The notes under the pieces: generated by a model | Told to the model about the DNA's origin: nothing | What the model saw: only the letters and a program-made list of their open reading frames with translations | Database searches by the model: none | Position numbers and translations under genes: made by a program | NCBI GenBank assembly: GCA_938029725.1 | Contig: CALHGE010000054.1 | Location: 1 to 44,357, forward strand | DNA: 44,357 bases | From: an uncultured Flavobacteriaceae bacterium | GTDB taxonomy: Bacteria > Bacteroidota > Bacteroidia > Flavobacteriales > Flavobacteriaceae | Reading direction: 5' to 3' | Shown: in pieces, positions 17,620 to 25,812 of the stretch | Position numbering within the stretch: the stretch's first letter is position 1 | Layout of the letters: each line of letters starts with the position of its first letter

Positions 17620-18975
17620 ATGGATCTATTTAATAATAAAAAACTAAAGCGTTCAGCAGAGGACTTAAGTGAATGCCGAAAGGAAAAAGGAAAAATTTTA
17701 CGCGATAAGGAAGAGCTGCTTAAGAAATATTCATCTATAATCGATATTGAGAGTAAAATTGAGAATTTAAAAAAGAAACTTGATGACATAGAATTAAAAA
17801 GAGGAAAGCTTGTTTCCGAATATCATGAAGGCAAAAAAATTTACAATGAATTACTTGAAGAAACCAAAATCTATGAAAGTAGATTGGATTTGGTTTCTTA
17901 TGGTATTTATGAACCAATATTCAATTTTGAAGATTCTGAAATATATAAAAGGGAATTGTTGTTAATTAAAACAATTGTTAAGGACTACATAACATCAGGC
18001 AGAGCAATCTTAGCCCCTACAGATTGGTATTTAAACGACAGTATAGTCAAAGGCAGGGCGATGGTTAAAAAAAATACAAAGCTTATCCTTAGGTCTTTTA
18101 ATAATGAGTGTGATACATTACTGTCAAAAGTAAAGTGGAATAACGTGGTTGCCATCGAGACAAGAATTTTAAAGTCATTTAATGCGATTAACAAATTAGG
18201 TGTCTCCTTCAGCATTTCTATTACAAAAGATTACTTAGATATTAAACTCAGAGAATTAAAATTGACCCATGAATATAATCTCAAAAAATATCAAGAAAAA
18301 GAAGAACAACGTGAGATAAAGGCAAGATTAAGGGAGGAGGAAAAGGCACAAAGAGATTTTGAAATAGCTAGAAAGAAAGCCGAGCAGGAAGAAAATCTAT
18401 ATCAAAAGGCTTTGGAAAAAGCGAAGAGGGATCTTGGTTTGGTTAATGGAGAAGAACTAGTTAAGCTTCAAAGTCAAATAGCAGAGTTAGAAGAAAATCT
18501 AAAAATTGCTCATGAACAAAAAATAAGAGCTCTTTCAATGGCGCAACAAACAAAATCAGGTTACGTATATGTAATTTCAAATATTGGCTCTTTTGGTGAG
18601 GATGTTTATAAAATTGGTTTAACAAGAAGGTTAGAGCCTTTGGATAGAGTAAAGGAGCTTGGAGATTCATCGGTACCATTTACATTTGATGTACACGCGC
18701 TTATTTATTCAGATGACGCCCCGGCTTTAGAGTATGAGCTCCATCAAATTTTCAAACAGAAAAGTGTTAACCTTGTTAACTTTAGGAAGGAATTTTTTAA
18801 TGTTAAATTGGATGATGTAGAGGAGGCGATAAAGAAAATAACCCAGTCTGAAACTGAATTTAGCAGAGTCTCAGAAGCCAGGCAATATAAAGAGTCCTTG
18901 GCAATAAGATTAAAACAAGAAGAAGCGGAAATAGTTACGGAAGCAAGGTTCCCAGATAGTCTGTTTGATTCCTAA
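17620..18975 (+). CDS. DUF4041 / T5orf172 (GIY-YIG-like) domain protein
   Basis: A soluble protein of 451 residues from ATG 17620; a longer TTG start at 17563 would overlap the HTH remnant and adds no conserved sequence. The N-terminal part (to about residue 70) is a Lys/Glu-rich coiled coil, the middle (about 75-200) fits DUF4041, and a second long coiled coil covers about 210-305. The C-terminal T5orf172 domain (about 313-405) shows the GIY-YIG pattern GYVYVIS...DVYKIGLTRR, then R-V-K-E-L and ALEYELHQIF with the likely catalytic Glu. This architecture is often found in phages and defence islands. Nuclease activity is inferred. It is the first intact gene of a same-strand cassette to 22542. 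Confidence 0.8.
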   Translation: MDLFNNKKLKRSAEDLSECRKEKGKILRDKEELLKKYSSIIDIESKIENLKKKLDDIELKRGKLVSEYHEGKKIYNELLEETKIYESRLDLVSYGIYEPIFNFEDSEIYKRELLLIKTIVKDYITSGRAILAPTDWYLNDSIVKGRAMVKKNTKLILRSFNNECDTLLSKVKWNNVVAIETRILKSFNAINKLGVSFSISITKDYLDIKLRELKLTHEYNLKKYQEKEEQREIKARLREEEKAQRDFEIARKKAEQEENLYQKALEKAKRDLGLVNGEELVKLQSQIAELEENLKIAHEQKIRALSMAQQTKSGYVYVISNIGSFGEDVYKIGLTRRLEPLDRVKELGDSSVPFTFDVHALIYSDDAPALEYELHQIFKQKSVNLVNFRKEFFNVKLDDVEEAIKKITQSETEFSRVSEARQYKESLAIRLKQEEAEIVTEARFPDSLFDS

Positions 18976-19020
18976 TCAAGAAAACAATTAATTGTATGAC
19001 GAAGTTTAAACTGTTGATTA

Positions 19021-19518
19021 ATGGATAAGGAAATTAAGGTAACCTATTTATATGGTATAGATAGAAAAGAATTTGAGCATCTTCAGGAATTAGGATATCC
19101 AATTAGTATACCAGAGGAATTAGAGCAACCTCCTATTATGGCATGCGGGACGAAACCAGAGGATTACATGGTAGTTTTTTCTATTTATTTCTCCCTGAAA
19201 ATTGCTGACGAGCTTGCTGGTGGTATTGCCAAAAAATTAGTTTCTAAGTTTACTAAAACCATAACGGGAATCTGGGATAAATTTAAGAATAGAAAACCTG
19301 CAATTCATGTTTCCGGAAAGGATCCTGAGTATAAGTTGCCAATGGCCGTACTTTCCTTTAAAATATCAGAGTATGAATCATCCACTTTAGAAATTACAAG
19401 TGACTTGAGCGATAGCGAATTAAAACAATTATTAGAAACTCAACTCAAACTTGTTAAAATGCAATATAAACACCGCGCAAAGGAGTTAGAATTGAGTTTA
19501 AAAAGAAAAAAGAAGTAA
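19021..19518 (+). CDS. Hypothetical protein
   Basis: A 165-residue protein of unknown family, 45 bases after the DUF4041 gene. Residues 55-70 are moderately hydrophobic (VVFSIYFSLKIADEL) but not a clear membrane helix. The C-terminus (about 125-165) is a charged helix ending in RKKK. The first 30 residues read as a folded N-terminal domain (VTYLYGIDRKEFEHLQELG). Its place in the cassette suggests co-expression with its neighbours. Confidence 0.6.
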   Translation: MDKEIKVTYLYGIDRKEFEHLQELGYPISIPEELEQPPIMACGTKPEDYMVVFSIYFSLKIADELAGGIAKKLVSKFTKTITGIWDKFKNRKPAIHVSGKDPEYKLPMAVLSFKISEYESSTLEITSDLSDSELKQLLETQLKLVKMQYKHRAKELELSLKRKKK

Positions 19519-19589
19519 TAGATGCTGCCCAATAAATTTTACCAGGATAAAAGCTTGTAAAAGGATAGAATATAATTGAGTTATAAAAA

Positions 19590-20591
19590 ATGGAAGAAAA
19601 GGAATTTAAGAAAGGGCAGATAAGTCATTTTAAAGGGGTTGTAAATAAATTCATAGATAAAGCGGACAAAGCTTTAAAAGATATTTCTAACTTAAAAGCT
19701 CAATTGTTAGAAGGCGATACAGATAATCCTGGTTTGATTGCTGAATTGGAAAATGCTCAGAGCGAAGTAAGTCAGATACAAAAGAAGTTTTTAGAGTTAG
19801 ATAAAACTGTTTTTAAAAACCTAGACATCAAAGGAAGAACCTTATCTGAGAGAATAGATGGATTTGTTGATGTTTTTACAAAAGCTGAAAAGGACATATT
19901 GGAAATGCGAGAAAACATTTTCATATATAATGATGAGTTGCTTGGATATGAAAACGAAGAAGGCGAGAAAATTTCTGGAATTAAGCAAGATATCGAACAG
20001 CAAGTTCAAACTATTCAGAAATTGTACGATGATAATTCTACTAGGCAAAATAAGTTGTTTTTAGAAATAGAAAGCCTATTAAAAGGTGCTAGTACTGTAG
20101 CATTGGCGAAATCTTTTAACGAACACAAAACGTCCTTCGATAATATGAACTGGATATGGCTGGGTATTTTTGGATTTGCAATAGCAATTTTAATGGGAGT
20201 TTCGGTTACCTCATTTATACTTACAGACTATAAAATCGAAGATATGTGGAAGTATACTTTGGGGAATCTACCTCTTTTAGGAGGTGCTATATGGTTGGCT
20301 ATCTATGCAAGTAAGCAACGTAGCCAGAATAAAAGACTTCAACAAGAATATGCTTACAAGGAAGATGTTGCCAAAATATACTATGGCCTAAAAAAAGAGG
20401 TTGAGAATATGAAAGATACTACTATAGGCTCTAAGTTGAATGAGCAAGTACTTAAGACTATAATGGATGTTGTAGCTATTAACCCAAGTGAAACACTTGA
20501 TAGTAAATCTCATAACGATAAAGGACCTGTTCTTGAATCACTAGAGAATATTAAGTCGATAGTTTCAAATATTAACACACCGAAAATCTAA
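19590..20591 (+). CDS. Coiled-coil protein with two membrane helices
   Basis: A 333-residue protein. Residues 10-180 are predicted mainly coiled coil from heptad-like Leu/Ile/Glu/Lys content. Two membrane helices follow at about 187-210 (WLGIFGFAIAILMGVSVTSFIL) and 224-242 (LGNLPLLGGAIWLAIYA), then a soluble C-terminus. The topology resembles membrane-anchored sensors or effectors with long cytoplasmic coiled coils, but no family is recognised. The next gene begins 3 bases after its stop, so the two are probably co-translated. Confidence 0.65.
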   Translation: MEEKEFKKGQISHFKGVVNKFIDKADKALKDISNLKAQLLEGDTDNPGLIAELENAQSEVSQIQKKFLELDKTVFKNLDIKGRTLSERIDGFVDVFTKAEKDILEMRENIFIYNDELLGYENEEGEKISGIKQDIEQQVQTIQKLYDDNSTRQNKLFLEIESLLKGASTVALAKSFNEHKTSFDNMNWIWLGIFGFAIAILMGVSVTSFILTDYKIEDMWKYTLGNLPLLGGAIWLAIYASKQRSQNKRLQQEYAYKEDVAKIYYGLKKEVENMKDTTIGSKLNEQVLKTIMDVVAINPSETLDSKSHNDKGPVLESLENIKSIVSNINTPKI

Positions 20592-20594
20592 TAA

Positions 20595-20855
20595 ATGAAT
20601 AGCTTGAATAAGAAAAAAGATTTTACCCCAACAGGGTTTGTTGGAAAGGGTTTAAACCTGATTTCAGACAGAAACGGACAGAATTTCTATTTGGTTAATG
20701 AACGAATTTACGATTCTATAAAAAATGATGAAAAACTAGAATGTGAAGAACTTTATTATATCGAAAATGAAAAATGTTTAGAATATTATAGATACAAAAC
20801 CAAACAAACAATAGACATAAAACGCGGAGACCTTATAAGTGTGTTACTTCAATAA
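20595..20855 (+). CDS. Small hypothetical protein
   Basis: An 86-residue soluble protein rich in Tyr, Glu and Lys, starting 3 bases after the coiled-coil membrane protein. The pattern (NFYLVNERIYDSIKN, LYYIENEKCLEYYRYKTKQTIDIKRGD) suggests a small beta-barrel fold. No family is recognised. Tight spacing is the main support for it being a real gene and a partner of the preceding one. Confidence 0.55.
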   Translation: MNSLNKKKDFTPTGFVGKGLNLISDRNGQNFYLVNERIYDSIKNDEKLECEELYYIENEKCLEYYRYKTKQTIDIKRGDLISVLLQ

Positions 20856-20882
20856 TATAAGTTAAACCAAAATTCAGGTGAA

Positions 20883-21386
20883 ATGATGAAACTATTAACC
20901 ATGTTTTTACTCGCTATTGTTTCAATGGGTTATTCGCAATCTGCCAAATATGGTGAATTGACCAAGAAATCAGAATATGACTATTGCCAATCTAAAAACG
21001 GATATGAAATCAAAGTCGGCGACACAATCGTTTTAGGAGTACCAACATCTGATTTAGGGTTTACTTACATTTCGCAAAACGGACAAAGAGTTTCGAATTC
21101 CCTTGCAGGAAATACTATATTAATTGACAAACTAAGAACTTACGGAACTAAAAAAAGTGGTTATAAAATTTATGCTTATTTTAAAGGGTATGGTCTATTG
21201 CCAGTGCTAATTGATTATGAAACAGCCTTGGAATTAGGAGAAATATTAAATCCCGATGGAAGTTTAACTCGAGATCAGGCAATTTCAAAATTAAAAGAAG
21301 CTAAAGAACTTTTGGACTTGGGGGTGATTGCCAGCGAAGAGTACAATACATTAAAAAAAGAGTTGACCCCCTTGATAATCGACTAA
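20883..21386 (+). CDS. Exported protein with SHOCT-like C-terminal segment
   Basis: A 167-residue protein with a signal peptide (about 1-19, SMGYSQ), a beta-rich middle domain, and a C-terminal segment LLDLGVIASEEYNTLKKEL (about 140-160) typical of SHOCT-type short helical domains. It is exported to the periplasm or outer envelope. It lies 27 bases after the preceding gene on the same strand. SHOCT domains occur at the ends of many unrelated proteins, so they say little about function. Confidence 0.65.
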   Translation: MMKLLTMFLLAIVSMGYSQSAKYGELTKKSEYDYCQSKNGYEIKVGDTIVLGVPTSDLGFTYISQNGQRVSNSLAGNTILIDKLRTYGTKKSGYKIYAYFKGYGLLPVLIDYETALELGEILNPDGSLTRDQAISKLKEAKELLDLGVIASEEYNTLKKELTPLIID

Positions 21387-21417
21387 GGATAATAAGTTCA
21401 AATAAAGTATAAATATT

Positions 21418-21852
21418 ATGTATCAAAATGAGTTAGACCATCTATCGAAATCACAAGAAAAATATAGCTCTTCTCGTTTTGGATTTTTAAGGAACATTAC
21501 AACAATATCAGTTGGTTTATTGGGCTTATTAGTAAGTTTGAAACCTGAAATAATTAATCTATTTAGTGCTAAAATCGCATTTATGTTTGCTATACTGAGC
21601 TTGGGTATTGGAATTTTATTTTCGGTTATATCTCAATACCATGAGTTATATATTAATAAGGCAGAGAAAAAATTAATTTTAGATAATATAGCGGATAAAT
21701 TAGACGGTAAAGGAACAAAAACTGTAACTTTTATTCCAATGCCTAGTGTCTTTAAGATATCAGAAATACTTACCTATTGTTTTTTAGGACTATCCATAGT
21801 TTCCTTAATATCTTATGTATTTTTAATTGAATTTTATTCAATTCTTCATTAA
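21418..21852 (+). CDS. Small integral membrane protein
   Basis: A 144-residue protein with three or four hydrophobic segments: about 22-40, 50-75 and 112-138, the last possibly two short helices. The segment between them (about 76-110) is charged and probably cytoplasmic. No family is recognised. It follows the SHOCT-like protein by 31 bases and would add another membrane component to the cassette. Confidence 0.6.
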   Translation: MYQNELDHLSKSQEKYSSSRFGFLRNITTISVGLLGLLVSLKPEIINLFSAKIAFMFAILSLGIGILFSVISQYHELYINKAEKKLILDNIADKLDGKGTKTVTFIPMPSVFKISEILTYCFLGLSIVSLISYVFLIEFYSILH

Positions 21853-21974
21853 GAGCAAATCTAAAAAATATAAATAAACGATACATTTTAAAAAATGCCA
21901 CCCATTTTACAGATATCTATAAATATGTGTTTAGAAAAAAGTATAATTTCTCCATTAAAAAATAATTGTAAAAT

Positions 21975-22542
21975 ATGGCTCTAATTAATTGCCTAGAATG
22001 CGAAGCACAAATTTCTAGCAAAGCAAAACAATGTCCAAAATGCGGCTATCCTGTTGAAAACATTGAGGAAGTTAAACCCAAGTATATTGAAGAAGTTACA
22101 CCCAATGTTGCAAAAACCAAAATGGTTTAATACTTCAACAGTAGTAGTAGCTATTTTTCTAGTATTATTGTCAGGGATATATGCTCGTAACAAATATTTT
22201 GAATATCAAATCAGAAAAGATAATCCAACTTCTGAAAAAGATTGGAAACCTTGGACCAGTAAAGAATTAAATAAGAGTAAAGCCATAAGAACAACCCTTA
22301 CAGATAATGAAGCAGCTTATGCAGCTCAACAGTTTGTTGAAAAGCAATTGAAGGTTCCTTCATCTGCTGATTTCGATGCTTTGTTTAAATCAAAAATCAC
22401 ACGAAAGGGTAAGGAATATACTGTAGTAGGTAATGTTGAAAGTCAGAACAGCTTTGGAGCTAAAGTACGAAGTAGATATGTAGCTGTTATAAAACGTAAT
22501 TCAACAGGAGGAGTAAGCTTACTTGACCTGATTATTGAATAA
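21975..22542 (+). pseudogene. Zinc-ribbon membrane protein gene split by a one-base frameshift
   Basis: ATG 21975 opens a frame with a zinc ribbon (CLEC at residues 6-9, CPKC at 20-23) that stops at 22130. The second frame, to 22542, carries KWFNTSTVVVAIFLVLLSGIYA (a membrane helix) and a C-terminal domain. Removing one A from the AAAA run at 22119-22122 joins them as ...AKTKWFNTS..., giving a normal zinc-ribbon, membrane helix, extracytoplasmic domain protein of about 188 residues. An independent start for the second frame (ATG 22054) would read through zinc-ribbon-coding DNA in the wrong frame. It is either a recent mutation or a sequencing error in the A-run. Confidence 0.7.
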
Positions 22543-22573
22543 AGTCTAAATAAAGGATGCTTTAATAATACAC

Positions 22574-22605
22574 ACTCTTTACAAATTGCACCTTCTGTAA
22601 AGAGT
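22574..22605. repeat. Hairpin at right edge of cargo block, related to 17217-17250
   Basis: Arms ACTCTTTACA (22574-22583) and TGTAAAGAGT (22596-22605) with a 12-base loop. The arms are identical to the core of the hairpin at 17217-17250. It lies 31 bases after the zinc-ribbon gene and 94 bases before the convergent FAD oxidase stop, so it could end transcription, although no strong T-tract follows. Confidence 0.6.
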
Positions 22606-22699
22606 TTATACTATGGCTGAACTTTTAATGTCTTCCTTAAAGTTCAAAACAAAGATTCGACTAATTTCAAAACTTTGGTATCTACATTAATTTTTCGAA

Positions 22700-24295
22700 T
22701 CATACTATCAGGTCTTCATCAATTGCTAAAGGTTCTGAAAGTTTTGTTGAATCAAGGAATGAATTAGAAAAAACTTCTTGCATAGGAATTGACAGCAATT
22801 TTGCTCTGATTTTCTTCCATTTTTTTACGTTTTTTCCATACATGTGATTTATAAGCCCTGGGAATTTCCAATTCGCATTTTTTCCCCAATGAATTGTAAA
22901 AGGAATATTATTGTTCTTTAAAACTTCGATCAGTTTTGTAGAATAGTCTGTTAAACTAATTAGGTTATCATTATCCTTCCATTGTATACCATCTATCTCT
23001 ACCATACAAGTAAAAGGGAATTTTGAAAATGCCAAAGTCGCCTCTGAACTTTTTACAAAACGCATGGCAAAAATACCTGGAACCGGATTTTCTCTAGTAA
23101 CCTTGGCCATTAATTCTAAAGCTTTTGAAGCATTTGTATGATCTACGCCAAAAGAACATGCAAATGCTTTACCTTGATATCCTGCATCCCAGAATATTTC
23201 TGATAGTTTTCCGACTGTAGTTTTTTCTTCTTTAGGCAGAATGGAAGATTTCAAAAGATTAATGATTGTAGGTATTGATTTTGAAAATTTTTCTGCAATT
23301 TTAATAAAAAGGTATATTAAGTCTAGGTATACAAACTCTTTCTGAAAAGGAATTGGTTCTCCAAAATCTAACTTATAATTATCATAATATTTTATTTTGT
23401 AAATGAATTCGGCTCCGTACTTGGTTTCATTTGTATTATATGGGTTAATGAATACTTTATAATGAAAGGGTCGAACACCTTTAAAATTCCCGTCAGGAAT
23501 CTTAGGGTCGTATGTGCTAAAATCTAATGTATTAGCAAGTTGAAGTGCTTCCTTCTTGTTGATCTTCTTAACATACCTTCGAAGTAAAAACAAATTTTCA
23601 GATTCAACTACAACTCCATGTATAAAACCCATTGATCCAAGGCCAACTAATACGGCATTGAACATATCGTCATCTCGAATGATAACAGTCGCAAAATTCT
23701 TAGCATAAGTATCAGTTAAGGCAGGACGGGATTCTCTCTCAAGATAAATATTGTCTTCTGGATTAGGCCCTGTAATCATGTTCAGCCCTACTACATAGTC
23801 TTGAACAGAACCAGAGTCGATTGTGGAACCATGAACCCCCGTGGATATGCAACCTGCAATGGTTTGACCGTTACTGGCTCCTGTGGTTTTTAAAGATTTT
23901 CCACGTCTTTCTAGAAAGCGTGAAATATCTTTGATTCGATTTCCGCTTTGAAACAAGAATAAATTATTGTGTTCATAGGAAGAAGCTGGATGTATTTCTC
24001 CTTCGAAAATGGGGAATTTCAAATTCAAAAAAGCGTTGTAATGCATTCGATCCTTACAATGTGCTATACTTGACATTGACCATTTAGAACCTATCGCGCG
24101 AAAGCGTTCATTACTATCTAATGCAAGCTGTATTAGTCTTTGAATTTCTATTGCCGCATCTTTGTATCTTTCAAAATCAGAGAGGCCAGATGAACTTTTT
24201 TCCATCTTTGTTGTAAGAAATAGTTTTAGGTCAAATGGGCCATTCTTATGTAGAGTATCCCACCAAGTGCGATTATCAATTTTAGTATTGGCCAT
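22700..24295 (-). CDS. FAD-linked oxidase, D-arabinono-1,4-lactone oxidase type
   Basis: A 531-residue protein of the VAO/PCMH flavoprotein fold. The N-terminal FAD-binding domain (about 50-230) contains RFRAIGSKWS and the glycine-rich TTGASNGQTIAGCISTGVHG (about 137-156), where His may carry covalent FAD. The C-terminal substrate domain (about 300-510) ends with FTIHWGKNANWKFPG, as in D-arabinono-1,4-lactone and L-gulono-lactone oxidases. The reaction would oxidise a sugar lactone or related alcohol with oxygen as acceptor; the substrate is unknown. The gene begins one base after the upstream lipoprotein gene. Confidence 0.8.
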   Translation of the reverse strand: MANTKIDNRTWWDTLHKNGPFDLKLFLTTKMEKSSSGLSDFERYKDAAIEIQRLIQLALDSNERFRAIGSKWSMSSIAHCKDRMHYNAFLNLKFPIFEGEIHPASSYEHNNLFLFQSGNRIKDISRFLERRGKSLKTTGASNGQTIAGCISTGVHGSTIDSGSVQDYVVGLNMITGPNPEDNIYLERESRPALTDTYAKNFATVIIRDDDMFNAVLVGLGSMGFIHGVVVESENLFLLRRYVKKINKKEALQLANTLDFSTYDPKIPDGNFKGVRPFHYKVFINPYNTNETKYGAEFIYKIKYYDNYKLDFGEPIPFQKEFVYLDLIYLFIKIAEKFSKSIPTIINLLKSSILPKEEKTTVGKLSEIFWDAGYQGKAFACSFGVDHTNASKALELMAKVTRENPVPGIFAMRFVKSSEATLAFSKFPFTCMVEIDGIQWKDNDNLISLTDYSTKLIEVLKNNNIPFTIHWGKNANWKFPGLINHMYGKNVKKWKKIRAKLLSIPMQEVFSNSFLDSTKLSEPLAIDEDLIV

Positions 24296-24296
24296 A

Positions 24297-24635
24297 TCAC
24301 ATGCTATTTTCCATTATACAAACGTATTTAATCTTTACTTTTTTCTTCCTTCCCAGCGTAATTCCATTTAATAATAGACCTCCGAAAGTGGTTCTATATT
24401 CCACAGTATGAAGAGCACCAGACTCACAATTTGAAATATTAAAATAATGTTTACCAGTAGTTATTTTTCTAGAAATAATGGTGTCAATTGTTTGAACATT
24501 ATATCCCGCATATGGATCGTTTCTTTCATTGTCAGCGGGGTCCCATACGCCATTTGAAACTTGGAGCCTTACAGAATAACACGAAGTCATTATTAAAAAA
24601 AGAGCTAAAAACAGGGTAATCTTAATTAATTGCAT
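24297..24635 (-). CDS. Small lipoprotein, Bor-like
   Basis: A 112-residue lipoprotein from ATG 24635 (a TTG two codons earlier is also open). Lipobox LIMTSC with Cys19 follows a hydrophobic signal. The C-terminal half, NCESGALHTVEYRTTFGGLLLNGITLG...VKIKYVC, has the same layout as phage lambda Bor: a Cys, a small loop, then a glycine-rich LLNGITLG hairpin and a final Cys. That would make it an outer-membrane lipoprotein. The similarity is seen by eye and is moderate. It is one base before the FAD oxidase gene, so the two form an operon. The 24642-24855 region before it shows no gene. Confidence 0.55.
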   Translation of the reverse strand: MQLIKITLFLALFLIMTSCYSVRLQVSNGVWDPADNERNDPYAGYNVQTIDTIISRKITTGKHYFNISNCESGALHTVEYRTTFGGLLLNGITLGRKKKVKIKYVCIMENSM

Positions 24636-24855
24636 ACGCAAAGTCTTTAAGGGTTGTTTGAAAAATATTGCCTAAATAAATTTTTGATACCGAGCCGGGG
24701 GAAGATGTCACTATTATTGGCTTCTTTAAAGATATCAATTTTAGTCGAAAATAATACGAAAAATGAAGGGTAAATCTTGTTTACGTTCTCTTTTGATATG
24801 ACTTAGTTATGGGTTAGAGTTATTTTGGACTGAATCAAAGGACTATTTTAGTTCA

Positions 24856-25806
24856 TTAGAGAAATCTATTTAAATCAATACTTAAATCAATTAGTTTTTG
24901 GTAACTGAAAGGATTTTGCGCTTTAAATCGAGCCAATTTTTGTCGTTTGAGTCCGAGATATTCAGCATCTTCCTGAAAACAAGAATAAAGCGCTTCTTTC
25001 TGTATCTCAAGCAGAAATAGGTTGTCTTCAATAGGTAAACCATTGGCGGAACTCGATTCTAAAAGCTGGACGGCTATTGTAAGTGTAATTAGTGTTGAAT
25101 TTAAATCTCGAGCAACCATACTGCGTTTTAATACCAAATCGGCTCTGAACAGACCATAAACCTCAATCGAATTCTCACCTTTACTATCAATTGGTCTGAC
25201 CTGCCCATTATCTTCAAAAACTAAATGATCATTTGGTTCATCTACACAGGGATTAATAATGGCAACAAATGCATCCTCTATTTTGATGTTATTTGTATGA
25301 GAACGAATTCGTTTTGATTCGTCAAAAAGGGGGAAATGATTTGCTTTACCCATATTTTGAACGGCACCATTGGCAATATTTATTGCTTCATTATTGGAAC
25401 GATTACATTTTATACAAGACAATAATAAATTATTCCAATCGGCTCCTAGCCAATAGTAACCAGGTATGAGGACTTCACCGGTTTTACTATGAATTTCTGC
25501 CTTGGGCCTAAAATGCTCAATGTCCCCTGGTTCAATATGCATAATAAAGCTTTCGCAGTAGGCACACTTACTTTTGAAAATTTCATTTAAAGCCTTTTTG
25601 GTATCCTTATGGGAATAGGCTTCATATTTAAATTTTTTACGAGTGAGCTTTTTATTATTATTAAAATTGATGGGGTCAGCATAATGCGCAATTGCTTTTT
25701 CCAAATCTCGAGCAGCAAGGGTAGTCTTGCCGCTAGATCCGTTCCACCGTTTTTCTTTATAGACTGAAATGTCTGGATCTTCTGTATGTTTTTGGATAAA
25801 TATCAT
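24856..25806 (-). CDS. HNH endonuclease, PtuB/TIGR02646-like
   Basis: A 316-residue HNH protein, third gene of a three-gene operon. The zinc-bound HNH core has CAYC (Cys81, Cys84), IEHFRPK with His98, WNN near 124-126 and CIKCN (Cys131, Cys134), as in the HNH proteins that accompany retron ATPases and Septu (PtuB). INPCVDEP at about 187-194 and the helical C-terminus also fit that family. It would cut DNA or RNA, most likely under control of the ATPase encoded just upstream; this is inference. It starts 6 bases after the ATPase stop. No reverse transcriptase is nearby, so it is not a retron effector here. Confidence 0.8.
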   Translation of the reverse strand: MIFIQKHTEDPDISVYKEKRWNGSSGKTTLAARDLEKAIAHYADPINFNNNKKLTRKKFKYEAYSHKDTKKALNEIFKSKCAYCESFIMHIEPGDIEHFRPKAEIHSKTGEVLIPGYYWLGADWNNLLLSCIKCNRSNNEAINIANGAVQNMGKANHFPLFDESKRIRSHTNNIKIEDAFVAIINPCVDEPNDHLVFEDNGQVRPIDSKGENSIEVYGLFRADLVLKRSMVARDLNSTLITLTIAVQLLESSSANGLPIEDNLFLLEIQKEALYSCFQEDAEYLGLKRQKLARFKAQNPFSYQKLIDLSIDLNRFL

Positions 25807-25812
25807 GCCTTT

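Noticed and set aside
22114..22130. Programmed frameshift in the zinc-ribbon gene
   Set aside because: The site ACC-AAA-ATG is not a classical slippery heptamer, and no downstream stem is evident; mutation or read error is simpler.
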